11,446 bases of DNA from Paracoccaceae bacterium. GTDB taxonomy: Bacteria > Pseudomonadota > Alphaproteobacteria > Rhodobacterales > Rhodobacteraceae. A program made the position numbers and the translations under genes. Location: contig JALXER010000119.1 of the NCBI GenBank assembly GCA_027069385.1, positions 454 through 11,899 of the forward strand, given 5' to 3'. The notes beneath the pieces are model-generated. The model did no database searches. It was given only the letters and a program-made list of their open reading frames with translations, and had not been told where the DNA came from. Shown piece after piece: positions 1 to 6,818 of this stretch. The stretch's first letter is position 1, and each line of letters opens with the position of its first letter.

Positions 1-167
1 CGAATGGTGGGGGCAAACAGCATCTGGTCGATCATGCCGCCCACCGTGCCGCCAATGGCGCCGCCGATCGCAGCACCCGTGAGCGTGGCCCCCAGAATGG
101 TAATGCCGGTGGGCAATAGCGCTCCGCCAATGGCCGCGCCCGCTGCTGTCAAAACCAGTGCCGCCAT
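1..167 (-). CDS. N-terminus of a gp15-like phage tail protein (partial)
   Basis: Only the first 55 codons are present; the gene runs off the low-coordinate edge. The visible protein begins MAALVLTAAGAAIG and continues with repeated Ala/Gly-rich hydrophobic stretches, including GGAIGGTVGGMIDQML. This Gly-rich start ending in a G-x-IDQ motif is what I know from the N-terminus of the large tail-tip/host-specificity proteins of alphaproteobacterial phages and GTAs (gp15, with a TIM-barrel-like domain further on). Its place directly after DUF2460, DUF2163 and NlpC/P60 genes fits that order. The ATG at 167 is the only good in-frame start; no strong Shine-Dalgarno (SD) sequence precedes it. The 45-base gap to the previous gene holds no other feature. 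The family assignment is inference from the N-terminus and synteny only. Confidence 0.72.
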   Translation of the reverse strand, partial: MAALVLTAAGAAIGGALLPTGITILGATLTGAAIGGAIGGTVGGMIDQMLFAPTI

Positions 168-212
168 TACAGAGCCGTTAACAAGAGATTGACAAACATG
201 GTGAGCAAAAGA

Positions 213-665
213 TTAACGGGCCAGCCCTTGTGCATCCGGCCAGGTAAAGGCGTATGCCATGCGCCGCTCCCAGCCGGGCGGAATGGCGGTTTCCGCTACC
301 GCGTGGCCCTGATATGCGTGAATGATTTGGCTATCGGTGCTCAGGATTGCGGCGTGTTTCGCCGGGGCAGTTGCCTTCATGCGAAACAGCACCACGTCGC
401 CGGGTTTGGCATTCTCCGGCGCAATTTCCAACAGATGCCGCCGCGCGGCATCACGCATCGCCTCGATACCGGTTTCCTCCGCCCAGTCCGGCGAATAGGC
501 GGGCGGGGTTTCCGGATCGGTCCTGTAAAGCTCAGTATAGACACCGCGAATGAGCCCGAGGCAATCACAGCCTGCACCCTTGAGTGCGGCCTGATGGACG
601 TAGGGCGTGCCAATCCACGAGCGGGCAATCTCCAGAATGCGGCTATCCCGAGAGCTTGTTGCCAT
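213..665 (-). CDS. NlpC/P60 family tail-associated cysteine peptidase
   Basis: A 150-residue protein of the NlpC/P60 fold, the type found as a tail-tip peptidoglycan peptidase in siphoviruses (lambda gpK C-terminal part) and as gp14 in GTAs. The N-terminal helix and IGTPYVHQA lead into GAGCDCLGLIRG, where C35 of the DCLG motif is the expected nucleophile. PGDVVLF and PAKHAAIL supply H104 as the catalytic base, and IIHAY supplies H116 as the third polar residue. All three catalytic positions are intact. It overlaps the end of the DUF2163 gene by 23 bases. Two adjacent ATG codons (668 and 665) are possible starts; I chose 665 because the GAAGG behind it is better spaced. A longer reading from 821 is open but lies inside the DUF2163 gene and lacks family similarity. 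It probably cleaves peptide cross-links during DNA entry. Confidence 0.9.
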   Translation of the reverse strand: MATSSRDSRILEIARSWIGTPYVHQAALKGAGCDCLGLIRGVYTELYRTDPETPPAYSPDWAEETGIEAMRDAARRHLLEIAPENAKPGDVVLFRMKATAPAKHAAILSTDSQIIHAYQGHAVAETAIPPGWERRMAYAFTWPDAQGLAR

Positions 666-1533
666 CATTGCCTTCGCCCTTGTTGGGATAGGAGGTGACC
701 CAGTCATTGCCGGGCATGAATGGAAAGCCCCGGAAATTGTCACCATTGCCGAACCGCTCCCGGCAAGTCCGCCAGGTCTTGTCGCAACCGGCGGTAACAG
801 CAAATGCGTCGCCTGTTGCAATACCCTTCGCCATGGGCTCCCACAATTCGATCACCGCTTCACCGGAGACAAGGTCATGCACCTTCACTTCCATCACCGA
901 TCCAGCATTGGCGCCGGTTTCCCAGATCAGCCTGCCGCGCGAAAACCAGTCGGCGGCAAAACTCTCAAGACCGGAGGCGCGGAATGATCGGCTGTCACTT
1001 GCCTGCGTGACGGTTCCCATTCCATGATATGCACTTCCGCTGATATCAACCCCGCAGCGGGCATCGCCAAGATCGGCATCACAGGAGCGCTGGAACAGCC
1101 GCCCACGCGGCTGGTTGAGCGCATGGGCCAGCCCCCTGATCTCGGCGCTGAACCGGACTTCTCCCCTGCTGACCTCGCCGATGGACCCGGCAAACAGGAT
1201 GATGCGGTTGTCCGGCTCCCGCCAGTCCACCAGAAGGACAGTGATCCTGGCATTGTCGAACAGCCCGGCGGCTAGATCGTCCTCGTTCAATGCGTCATCG
1301 ACAAGCGCGCCCTGGACTTCCAGTCCGTCCACATTGAGGCCCAGAGACTGGTCGATGCTTGATGCAGTAAAGCCGGAAGCAGCGCGATACCTGACACCGT
1401 CAAAGACAAGGTCCTCATCATGATCGGTAAACCCAAGCAAGACTTCGTCAGCGCGGACCAGTTTCCAGCAGCGACACAAGGTGGTGGCGCCGGACTCAAG
1501 GGATTCCTGCAGGTCGGTTGGAAGTGATTTCAT
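643..1533 (-). CDS. DUF2163 (BR0599-type) tail hub/tip protein
   Basis: A 296-residue protein of the DUF2163 / phage BR0599 family, equivalent to GTA gp13 and placed like lambda gpL. Family marks seen here are the LGFTDHDEDL start region (about residues 33-42), the GLEVQGALVDDAL stretch (70-82), GRLFQRSCDADLGDARCGVD (144-163) and the C-terminal CDKTWRTCRERFGNGDNFRG block followed by FPFMPGNDW. Full family length is present. Four cysteines, C151, C160, C250 and C257, sit in the two most conserved blocks. Lambda gpL is known to bind an iron-sulfur cluster, so these are candidate ligands here (inference). The gene starts 5 bases after the DUF2460 stop, with only a weak AAGAG ribosome site, which suggests translational coupling. 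It likely forms part of the tail-tip hub through which DNA passes. Confidence 0.9.
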   Translation of the reverse strand: MKSLPTDLQESLESGATTLCRCWKLVRADEVLLGFTDHDEDLVFDGVRYRAASGFTASSIDQSLGLNVDGLEVQGALVDDALNEDDLAAGLFDNARITVLLVDWREPDNRIILFAGSIGEVSRGEVRFSAEIRGLAHALNQPRGRLFQRSCDADLGDARCGVDISGSAYHGMGTVTQASDSRSFRASGLESFAADWFSRGRLIWETGANAGSVMEVKVHDLVSGEAVIELWEPMAKGIATGDAFAVTAGCDKTWRTCRERFGNGDNFRGFPFMPGNDWVTSYPNKGEGNDGNKLSG

Positions 1534-1538
1534 GGAGG

Positions 1539-2171
1539 TTAACTCTTGAGTTTCAGTTCAATGAGCGGAATGGAGGGGATGTCCCCGGCGCGAAAGCGCG
1601 ACAAGGCAATGTCCAGCCGGTCGGTGTCAAAGCGCACGGGTACATCAAATTCAAAACCGGCGGTGATCACCGCGCCGGATGCCGGGGCCGTATCGAAGGT
1701 GATCAGCCCATTGGACGTATCGACGGACCAGCCGGTTGTCTGCTCAATACCGTCAAGTGCAATAATCACCGTGCCAGCCACCGGCTTGGTGATGGGCCTT
1801 ATGTAAGTCTGGTCGCCGCTGATATATCTCTTGACCAGTTGATAGTCGCTCTGCACCCCGTCGCCTATACCGATACTCTGATCGGTTGGTGTAAACTCAT
1901 CTAGCGGCGGACAGGACTTCCAGTCCAGCCAGTCCTTGAAACGAAAGCCATGAAGCCGTCCATGCCTTGCCTCGAAAAACCCGATCACCGCATGCAGATC
2001 ATTGGTATTGCGCACACCGTACCCGGCATTGTAGCGCCGCCTTGAATGCGACCAGGGGCTGTTGCGTTCCTCGAAGCCCGAGCCCAGCGTGGCAATCTCG
2101 GTTCGCCGCTCCGGCCCGCCGCTGGTGCCATATGATATGCCATCGGGGAACCGGACTTCATGGAACGACAT
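1539..2171 (-). CDS. DUF2460 distal tail protein
   Basis: A 210-residue protein of the DUF2460 family, the equivalent of GTA gp12 and of distal tail proteins that connect the tail tube to the tip. It starts with MSFHEVRFPDGISYG, followed by the characteristic GGPERRTEI, then W-S-HSRRRYNAGYGV and ARHGRLHGFRFKDWLDW (about residues 70-86). The C-terminal half is beta-rich with TAPASGAVITAGFEFDVPVRFDTD and ends in PSIPLIELK, as family members do. Length matches the family. The ATG at 2171 lies 16 bases after the tape-measure stop and has a GGAGA ribosome site about 9 bases upstream. It belongs to the same minus-strand tail operon and would assemble at the distal end of the tail before the tape measure is capped. 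Confidence 0.92.
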   Translation of the reverse strand: MSFHEVRFPDGISYGTSGGPERRTEIATLGSGFEERNSPWSHSRRRYNAGYGVRNTNDLHAVIGFFEARHGRLHGFRFKDWLDWKSCPPLDEFTPTDQSIGIGDGVQSDYQLVKRYISGDQTYIRPITKPVAGTVIIALDGIEQTTGWSVDTSNGLITFDTAPASGAVITAGFEFDVPVRFDTDRLDIALSRFRAGDIPSIPLIELKLKS

Positions 2172-2187
2172 TTGTCATGGTCTCCAA

Positions 2188-4326
2188 CTACAATCCCCGC
2201 CGCCCCCGCGCCACGGCGCGGTTGAGCATGGCGGTGATCTGGCCTTCGGAACGCTGGAAACTGCCCGCATCGGGGGTGGAAACATTGAAGGTGATGGACA
2301 TTGGTGCGGATCCCTGATTGCCGGAGACGACACCAAGCCGCCCCTGGCCATCCCGTTTCAATGGCAATATGGCCTCGGGGCCTGCTTCACCCATGAGGCC
2401 GATACCACCCCGGGCCATGGGAAACAGGGTCGGCCGGGTCACCAGTCCGCCGGTGGCAAATGGCACGATGTCCCCATGGTCGAACACATTGCCATCGGCG
2501 GAAAAGCTGATCCCGCTGACAAGCCCGGCGAACATGTGATCAAACATCGATCCCAGAAACGTCTCCACCGGCTTGAAGGCGGCATCAAGGGCAATGTCGG
2601 ACAGCTTCAGCCCGATGTCCTTGAGTGTCGAGACAAGGTCCTTGCCCTCGCGAATGGCATCCTTGAAAGATCCGACAATGGCCGAGCCTACTTCCTTGCC
2701 CAAACCATCAAGCCCGGCAGCCGCCAGTGTGGCCTTGCCAAATTCGTCTCTGACCTTGGCCACGGCTTGGGAATAGGTCTCCCAATCGATCTCACCGGCA
2801 TCAAGCAATTCGCGCAGCCGCTCCAGCCGTTCCTGCAAGCGCTCAGCGGATGTACGGGTGTCGTCCATGAGCTTTGCCCCTTCTTTCGCCATGCCGAGAC
2901 CATCAAGCGCATCACGCAGTTTGAGGATCTTTGCCGGGGCATCCTGCAAATTGCCCATGGCGGCGGCCTTGACAAAGGCATCAATGTCCTTTGATGACAA
3001 TCGCAGCCGCTTTGCAAAGCTGACCGTTTCGCGGTCAAGGGCCGATAATCTGGCCAAGGCCTTGTCATTGGCAATGTCATTCAAGGCACGTCTGATCCGC
3101 TCGGCTTCACTTAGTCCTCCCGAGCCACCTCGCCGTGAAGAGCGCCGGGTGCGCGGATGGACGGTAATCTCCAGCGGCTGGCGGGCGGTGATGGGGGCCA
3201 GGTTATTGGCCTTGCTGGCGGCAGCCTCACGATCGGCGAGTATCTTTTCGATCTCGGCTTTTTGGCTTTCCAGTCCCCGGATACTGGCCTGCAACGGTCC
3301 GCGCCAGCGTTCAATCTTTATAGCGGACAGACGCTGTTCATAAGATGAGATGGTACTGTCGATCTCGGCCAGCTTGGCCTTGAGTGTCTCGGTGGATTGC
3401 ACCTCAATACCCCGAAACGCCATGATGACATCTCGCAGCACACCGACCAGATCGGCCCACAGCCCCTTGAACCAGACGATTACCGGGCCAAGGCCAATGA
3501 AGGCTTCCTTGAGATTATTGTCGATCTGGGTTTCCAGCCGGGTCAGTTCATCGCGGGTTTTTTCACCCTCGGCGACCAGATACTCATTCAAGGCAAGACC
3601 GGTATCACGCGCTGCCGCCCGCATGGCGTCGAATGCAATTGTGCCATCCTGGGTAATGCGCAGCATGGTGCGTCCCTCTTCGCCAAAGGCAGCGTAGGCA
3701 AGGGCTGCCCGCCGGGTCTCATCGGTCATTCCGGCCAGTCTGCGCATGACCAGTTCAAGGGCGGCATCATTGGACCGGGTCTGGCGGACAGACGCGCCGA
3801 GTGCCTTGTCCACCTTTTCCAGAGCTGTGATCCATTCATGGGAGCCACGCCGGGCACCCTGCATGTTCTGCATGAAACTTGAGACAGCCCTGTCCAGATC
3901 GGCCACCGGCGCGCCAACGGTCAGCGAGACCGCGCGCAAACCCTCCAGCACCCGGACTGAAGTTCCCATCTCGCGGGCGCTCTCGGCGACCTCGTCAAAG
4001 GCTTTCGCTGCTTCCCCGGCCTGTCTGAAGGCTGCTCTTATGCCAAGACCAAGGGCAATCAGCCCGGCGGCAACTGCAGCACCGACCGGCCCCAGCCTTG
4101 TAAGCACCGCGCCAAGAGGACCGGCACTACGCGCGGCATCATCAAAAGCCTCTCGCACACCGTCCGCTGCGCCATCGACCATTTGCAGGCCTTCCGATGC
4201 CGGTTCGCCAGCCCTTTCGATGCGCTCAAGGGCATCTTGCCCTTCCTCGCCAACATCCTTTAGCTGACGCTTGACTTTTTCCCAATCCTCAACGGAAAGA
4301 CGGATGGAAAGATTACGCGTTGCCAT
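2188..4326 (-). CDS. Phage tail tape measure protein
   Basis: A 712-residue tape measure protein, the longest gene in the window. The N-terminal 60 residues are charged and helical (EDWEKVKRQLKD). A small-residue hydrophobic stretch follows at about residues 70-95 (LGPVGAAVAAGLIALGLG), and a second at about 275-300 (FIGLGPVIVWFKGLW). Long predicted coiled-coil stretches occur at about 315-375 and 480-530. The C-terminus carries the usual tape-measure ending with FATGGLV at about 623, RGGIGLMGEAGPEAILPL and a closing FNVSTPDA segment. It starts 14 bases inside the end of the GT-like frame, the normal position straight after G/GT. At roughly 0.15 nm per residue, an accepted rule for siphovirus tails, the length predicts a tail of about 105 nm. 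The ATG at 4326 has only a weak AAGAA upstream. No frameshift is visible. Confidence 0.93.
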   Translation of the reverse strand: MATRNLSIRLSVEDWEKVKRQLKDVGEEGQDALERIERAGEPASEGLQMVDGAADGVREAFDDAARSAGPLGAVLTRLGPVGAAVAAGLIALGLGIRAAFRQAGEAAKAFDEVAESAREMGTSVRVLEGLRAVSLTVGAPVADLDRAVSSFMQNMQGARRGSHEWITALEKVDKALGASVRQTRSNDAALELVMRRLAGMTDETRRAALAYAAFGEEGRTMLRITQDGTIAFDAMRAAARDTGLALNEYLVAEGEKTRDELTRLETQIDNNLKEAFIGLGPVIVWFKGLWADLVGVLRDVIMAFRGIEVQSTETLKAKLAEIDSTISSYEQRLSAIKIERWRGPLQASIRGLESQKAEIEKILADREAAASKANNLAPITARQPLEITVHPRTRRSSRRGGSGGLSEAERIRRALNDIANDKALARLSALDRETVSFAKRLRLSSKDIDAFVKAAAMGNLQDAPAKILKLRDALDGLGMAKEGAKLMDDTRTSAERLQERLERLRELLDAGEIDWETYSQAVAKVRDEFGKATLAAAGLDGLGKEVGSAIVGSFKDAIREGKDLVSTLKDIGLKLSDIALDAAFKPVETFLGSMFDHMFAGLVSGISFSADGNVFDHGDIVPFATGGLVTRPTLFPMARGGIGLMGEAGPEAILPLKRDGQGRLGVVSGNQGSAPMSITFNVSTPDAGSFQRSEGQITAMLNRAVARGRRGL

Positions 4327-4693
4327 GGGATTCTTGCCTGTCGTTCTGATCCTGCAATTGCTTCATGCCTTCAATAAACCCGGCCTCGGCAAAGGGCAGC
4401 AGGGCGGCGACAATCTTCATGTTCAACCCCAGCAGGTCCGCCAGCCTGAGCACGGCGCCATAATCCAGCCCGATAATCTGTCCGAAACCGGCAACACGGA
4501 CCTGCCCCTGACAGCGTTCCACCAATCCCAGCACTTCAATCCCTTCAAGAGTTACTGGCCGGTGCTGCTCGAACGGGCAGAGTTTGCTGTCCTGGCCTTT
4601 CCTGCCCCTGGCGCAGGGCAATCCTTCGGCTTCGCATTCGCTGCAATAGTCGAGGCCTCCGCCAAAGCGCCATCTGGCAAAGGCCCGGATGCG
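4313..4693 (-). CDS. GT-like -1 frame extension of the tail assembly chaperone
   Basis: This is the downstream half of a G-GT type tail chaperone, reached by -1 frameshift at GGGAAAC. It adds 126 residues after residue 131 of the chaperone, giving a 257-residue fusion. The -1 frame is closed by TGA at 4717-4715 just upstream and has no ATG, GTG or TTG until a TTG at 4621, yet the protein before that TTG already looks coding (WRFGGGLDYCSECEAEG). A Cys set, CxxC-x6-C-x11-C, spans the TTG position, and then RPVTLEGIEVLGLVERC and GQVRVAGFGQIIGLDY continue. This argues that the real product is the fusion and not a separate 102-residue protein from the TTG. By analogy with lambda, the G part coats the tape measure and the T-like part recruits tail tube subunits; both leave before maturation. 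The end overlaps the tape-measure start by 14 bases. Confidence 0.85.
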   Translation of the reverse strand, partial: RIRAFARWRFGGGLDYCSECEAEGLPCARGRKGQDSKLCPFEQHRPVTLEGIEVLGLVERCQGQVRVAGFGQIIGLDYGAVLRLADLLGLNMKIVAALLPFAEAGFIEGMKQLQDQNDRQESHGNA

Positions 4694-5085
4694 TTTCCCT
4701 CCGATACCAGTTGCTCATAAGGCTCCAGAATGCGGCGGCGGAAGTCGCTGGCAATCAGGGGAATGCGCATAAGATCGGACACGGTCGTATCATTGACAGG
4801 CGCGACGCCATCTCCTTCCGCATCCTCGACACCCTCCCAGCCGATGATGGCGGCCCGGGCCAGTGCTGCTGTCACCAGGAACGTCGCCAGACCATCGGCA
4901 TCATCCTCATCCACGGGAGCATCATTACCGGCCTCTTTCCGTTCCCCGATGATCCTCTTGGCATCCCGGGCGGCCCGGTAGCGGCAGGCTTCATAAACAG
5001 CCGTGTCCAGCGGGCGCACCTGCAGGCGCACGCCAAGGGGAAGATCGAGCCAGTAGGGCTCGGTGGGAAGGTTCAGACGGATCAT
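4552..5085 (-). CDS. Tail assembly chaperone (G-like, short form)
   Basis: A 177-residue protein in the position of lambda gpG, between tail tube and tape measure. The N-terminal part (MIRLNLPTEPYWLDLPLGVRL, then VRPLDTAVYEACR) and the helical middle (FLVTAALARAAIIGWEGVE, IASDFRRRILEPYEQLV) match the general pattern of alphaproteobacterial phage tail chaperones. The last 46 residues, after the slippery site at codons 130-131, are low-complexity (Ala, Pro, Ser, Lys) and look like a non-conserved tail of the unshifted product. A minority of ribosomes should shift to give the 257-residue long form. The ATG at 5085 has AAGGAA eight bases upstream. That ribosome site lies within the divergent promoter of the toxin-antitoxin module, so the two transcription units share 69 bases. 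Family assignment rests on position, the frameshift and protein character. Confidence 0.85.
   Translation of the reverse strand: MIRLNLPTEPYWLDLPLGVRLQVRPLDTAVYEACRYRAARDAKRIIGERKEAGNDAPVDEDDADGLATFLVTAALARAAIIGWEGVEDAEGDGVAPVNDTTVSDLMRIPLIASDFRRRILEPYEQLVSEGNASGPLPDGALAEASTIAANAKPKDCPAPGAGKARTANSARSSSTGQ
4693..4699 (-). promoter_or_regulatory. Programmed -1 frameshift slippery site GGGAAAC
   Basis: On the minus strand the heptamer GGGAAAC reads in the chaperone frame as G GGA AAC, the canonical X XXY YYZ pattern (codons 130 and 131). Lambda's G/T site is GGGAAAG. Eight bases further on, an inverted repeat GGCCT (4685-4681) / AGGCC (4658-4654) encloses short GC hairpins such as CGC-TTTG-GCG, a plausible stimulatory structure. 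The -1 frame stays open to 4313. Confidence 0.85.
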
Positions 5086-5095
5086 GGTTTATTCC

Positions 5096-5124
5096 TTGTT
5101 TTGGCGGGCAGTTGCCCTTATATT
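5096..5124 (+). promoter_or_regulatory. Putative sigma70-type promoter of the toxin-antitoxin operon
   Basis: A -35-like TTGTTT (5096-5101) and a -10-like TATATT (5119-5124; five of six consensus bases) are separated by exactly 17 bases. Start of transcription is expected near 5131. Possible operator elements for autorepression lie over and after the -10: the palindrome ATTGCAAT (5122-5129), AGTCAGACT (5131-5139) and a repeated GTCAG (5132-5136 and 5141-5145). The promoter overlaps the ribosome site of the divergent chaperone gene. Confidence 0.55.
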
Positions 5125-5154
5125 GCAATTAGTCAGACTGGTCAGGAGAGTAAT

Positions 5155-5403
5155 ATGAAACAATGGCAGCTTCAGGAAGCCAAGGCGCGGTTCAGCGAAC
5201 TGTTGCGCTCGGCCTCAAAGGATGGTCCGCAGGAAATCACTGTGCGCGGCAAGCCCGAGGCGGTGATCATTTCGGCATCTGAATTCCAGCGCCTGAAAAA
5301 ACGCAAACCCCGCTTCGTCGAATTCATGCGCTCTTCACCGCTCAAGGGCGTCGAGCTTGACCTGACACGGGACAAGTCGCCCATGCGCGAGGTCGATCTT
5401 TGA
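5155..5403 (+). CDS. Phd/YefM-family antitoxin
   Basis: An 82-residue antitoxin of the Phd/YefM type. It opens with KQWQLQEAKARFSELLRSA, the family's N-terminal DNA-binding segment, followed by DGPQEITVRGKPEAVIISAS and EFQRLKKRK. The C-terminal 30 residues (FMRSSPLKGVELDLTRDKS) should be flexible in isolation and wrap the toxin. The ATG at 5155 has a strong AGGAGAG ribosome site at 5144-5150. The reading frame is open further upstream, but that part overlaps the chaperone gene and lies before the promoter. Its stop overlaps the toxin start by four bases (TTGA), the usual coupling that keeps antitoxin ahead of toxin. Members of this family neutralise the toxin and repress their own promoter. 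It lies antisense to the phage late genes. Confidence 0.92.
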   Translation: MKQWQLQEAKARFSELLRSASKDGPQEITVRGKPEAVIISASEFQRLKKRKPRFVEFMRSSPLKGVELDLTRDKSPMREVDL

Positions 5404-5810
5404 GTTATCTGCTCGATACCAATGTCATCTCCGAAACTGTCCGGCCCCGTCCTGACAGGCAGGTTCTCGAATGGTTCGACAAGACACCTGACGATGCCCT
5501 GCATGTCAGCGTTCTCACCCTTGGCGAAATCCGCAAAGGCATAGAGAAAATGGCGCAATCAGAGCGAAGGGAACGCCTGCGCGTCTGGCTTGAGCACGAA
5601 TTGCCGGACTGGTTCGAGGACCGCATCCTGCCGGTCGATGTTCATGTGGCCGAACGCTGGGGTGTTCTCTGCGCACGAGCAGAACGGACACCACCTGCTG
5701 TCGACAGCCTGCTGGCGGCAACCGCCCTTCATCACGGCCTGCGTCTGGTAACCCGCAACGCCCGGGATTTTGCCTTTCCGGAAATTGAAATCATAAATCC
5801 GTGGGAATAA
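5400..5810 (+). CDS. vapC: VapC-family PIN-domain ribonuclease toxin
   Basis: A 136-residue PIN-domain toxin, close to the FitB-like VapC group. All acidic metal-binding positions are visible: D6 in LLDTNVISE, E43 in TLGEIRKG, D102 in PAVDSLLAATA and D123 in the C-terminal TRNARDF, with T118, R119 and N120 before it. Family members are Mg2+-dependent endoribonucleases that cut tRNA or rRNA and stop growth when the antitoxin is lost. Length is normal. The start is TTG at 5400, overlapping the antitoxin stop as TTGA; the first conserved motif follows three codons later, so no other start fits. It ends six bases before the stop of the convergent tail tube gene with no visible terminator between them, so transcripts of the two strands probably overlap. 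As prophage cargo it could stabilise the element or act against competing phages (inference). Confidence 0.93.
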   Translation: MSYLLDTNVISETVRPRPDRQVLEWFDKTPDDALHVSVLTLGEIRKGIEKMAQSERRERLRVWLEHELPDWFEDRILPVDVHVAERWGVLCARAERTPPAVDSLLAATALHHGLRLVTRNARDFAFPEIEIINPWE

Positions 5811-5816
5811 CCCTGT

Positions 5817-6770
5817 TCAAACATGCTCATAATCCGCCCGCCCGTTCTTGAGCGTTGCGATCAGCATGGCGTTGTCACTGGCGGCCCATTCGCCGCGCAG
5901 GGCAAAGCGGGCGCGGATACCACCGGGGCCTTCCATCGGGATACCGGCCTTTTCCAGCCGCACGGCGGGGGCTTTCAGGATTAACGCGCGGGTAGCGGAA
6001 ATAGCCCGGGAAAGTTCCAGCGCGAACGGCGCGCCTGAGACGGCAAGGTCATAGACTTCCGTATCCACAAACCGGGCTGTCAGATTGCCCTTGAGGCTGG
6101 ATTGGCCGAGATCGATGGAGGCGGGCCAGGGCTCGCCATTGATGATGTCATTGTTGGCCACCAGCCCGTTTGAGAAATTGAGCTCGCATTCGGTGACATT
6201 GGCAAATGGTGCCCCGTCCTTGGAGATGGCTCCCGTCCACTGGTGCACCCGGTCAAGCGGTTCTTCCACCGGTGTGCCGCCCTGGCTTGATGTGCGCTTG
6301 ACCTCCGTCTGGCCAAGGCAACCAATGGAGAGCGAGCCATAGCCGCCTTTCTTGTCGGCCTTGAAGGAAGCGGTGTTGAACATCACCCCAATATGCTGCA
6401 GAAAGCGGCCGGTTTCGGGGTGACTGACCTCGATAGTATGAAACGGCAGGCTCGCCGCACCCGACTTGAACATATGGGTGTAATCACCGGAACCGGAGGT
6501 GACTGGAGCGCCAAACAGGCCATAGAGAATCCAGCCCATATGGTTGAGGCACAGTGGCACCTCGATATCCCCGCCATGGGTGGCCAGCGACCGGCCCGGA
6601 TCTTTGGGCTCACGGCCTTCCGGCCCGTAGGACTGCTCCTCAAAGCCTTGCGTGTCGCCCAGTGAATGGCGCAGGATGGGCAGGCGCACATGATTGCCGC
6701 TTGCCGGGGTATCGAACGACGTTTGCCTGCGCATGAGCACAGTGGTGTTGAAGCCATAGGCTTGGGCCAT
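5817..6770 (-). CDS. Phage tail tube protein
   Basis: A 317-residue tail tube protein of the Phage_tube_2-like family, in the position of lambda gpV. Visible marks are the start AYGFNTTVLMRRQTSFDTP, the PILRHSLGD and GREPKDPGRSLATHGGDIEVPLC region (about 30-80), NHMGWILYGLFGAP, and DYTHMFKSG (about 100). The second half repeats the beta-rich pattern with NFSNGLVANNDIINGEPWPASIDLG and ARFVDTEVYDLA. These proteins stack as hexameric rings around the tape measure. The ATG at 6770 has a very strong AAAGGAGAA ribosome site, as expected for the most abundant tail protein. The next phage gene downstream, the chaperone, is separated from it by the inserted toxin-antitoxin module. I see no truncation. 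Confidence 0.92.
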   Translation of the reverse strand: MAQAYGFNTTVLMRRQTSFDTPASGNHVRLPILRHSLGDTQGFEEQSYGPEGREPKDPGRSLATHGGDIEVPLCLNHMGWILYGLFGAPVTSGSGDYTHMFKSGAASLPFHTIEVSHPETGRFLQHIGVMFNTASFKADKKGGYGSLSIGCLGQTEVKRTSSQGGTPVEEPLDRVHQWTGAISKDGAPFANVTECELNFSNGLVANNDIINGEPWPASIDLGQSSLKGNLTARFVDTEVYDLAVSGAPFALELSRAISATRALILKAPAVRLEKAGIPMEGPGGIRARFALRGEWAASDNAMLIATLKNGRADYEHV

Positions 6771-6800
6771 GGAACATTCTCCTTTAATGTATAATGATCA

Positions 6801-6818
6801 GGTTCAGCCTGATGAACC
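6801..6818. repeat. Overlapping inverted repeats before the tail tube gene
   Basis: GGTTCA (6801-6806) and TGAACC (6813-6818) form a six-base stem with a six-base loop. A second stem, ATCAGG (6797-6802) with CCTGAT (6808-6813), overlaps it, so only one can form. They cover the stop codon of the tail terminator gene and lie about 15-30 bases before the ribosome site of the tail tube gene. No T-run follows, so a terminator is unlikely; an mRNA processing or stability role is possible. Confidence 0.3.

Noticed and set aside
2062..2994. Long plus-strand open frame (310 codons) opposite the DUF2460 and tape-measure genes
   Set aside because: It is an antisense shadow of the high-GC tape-measure gene, with no recognisable domain and a Gly/His-rich, atypical composition.
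4552..4621. Separate 102-residue gene starting at TTG 4621
   Set aside because: It lacks a clear ribosome site and would cut the four-Cys motif in two; the frameshift fusion explains the data better.
4711..5154. Long N-terminal extension of the antitoxin frame
   Set aside because: It overlaps the chaperone gene antisense and lies mostly before the promoter; the ATG at 5155 has a strong ribosome site and begins the Phd/YefM domain.
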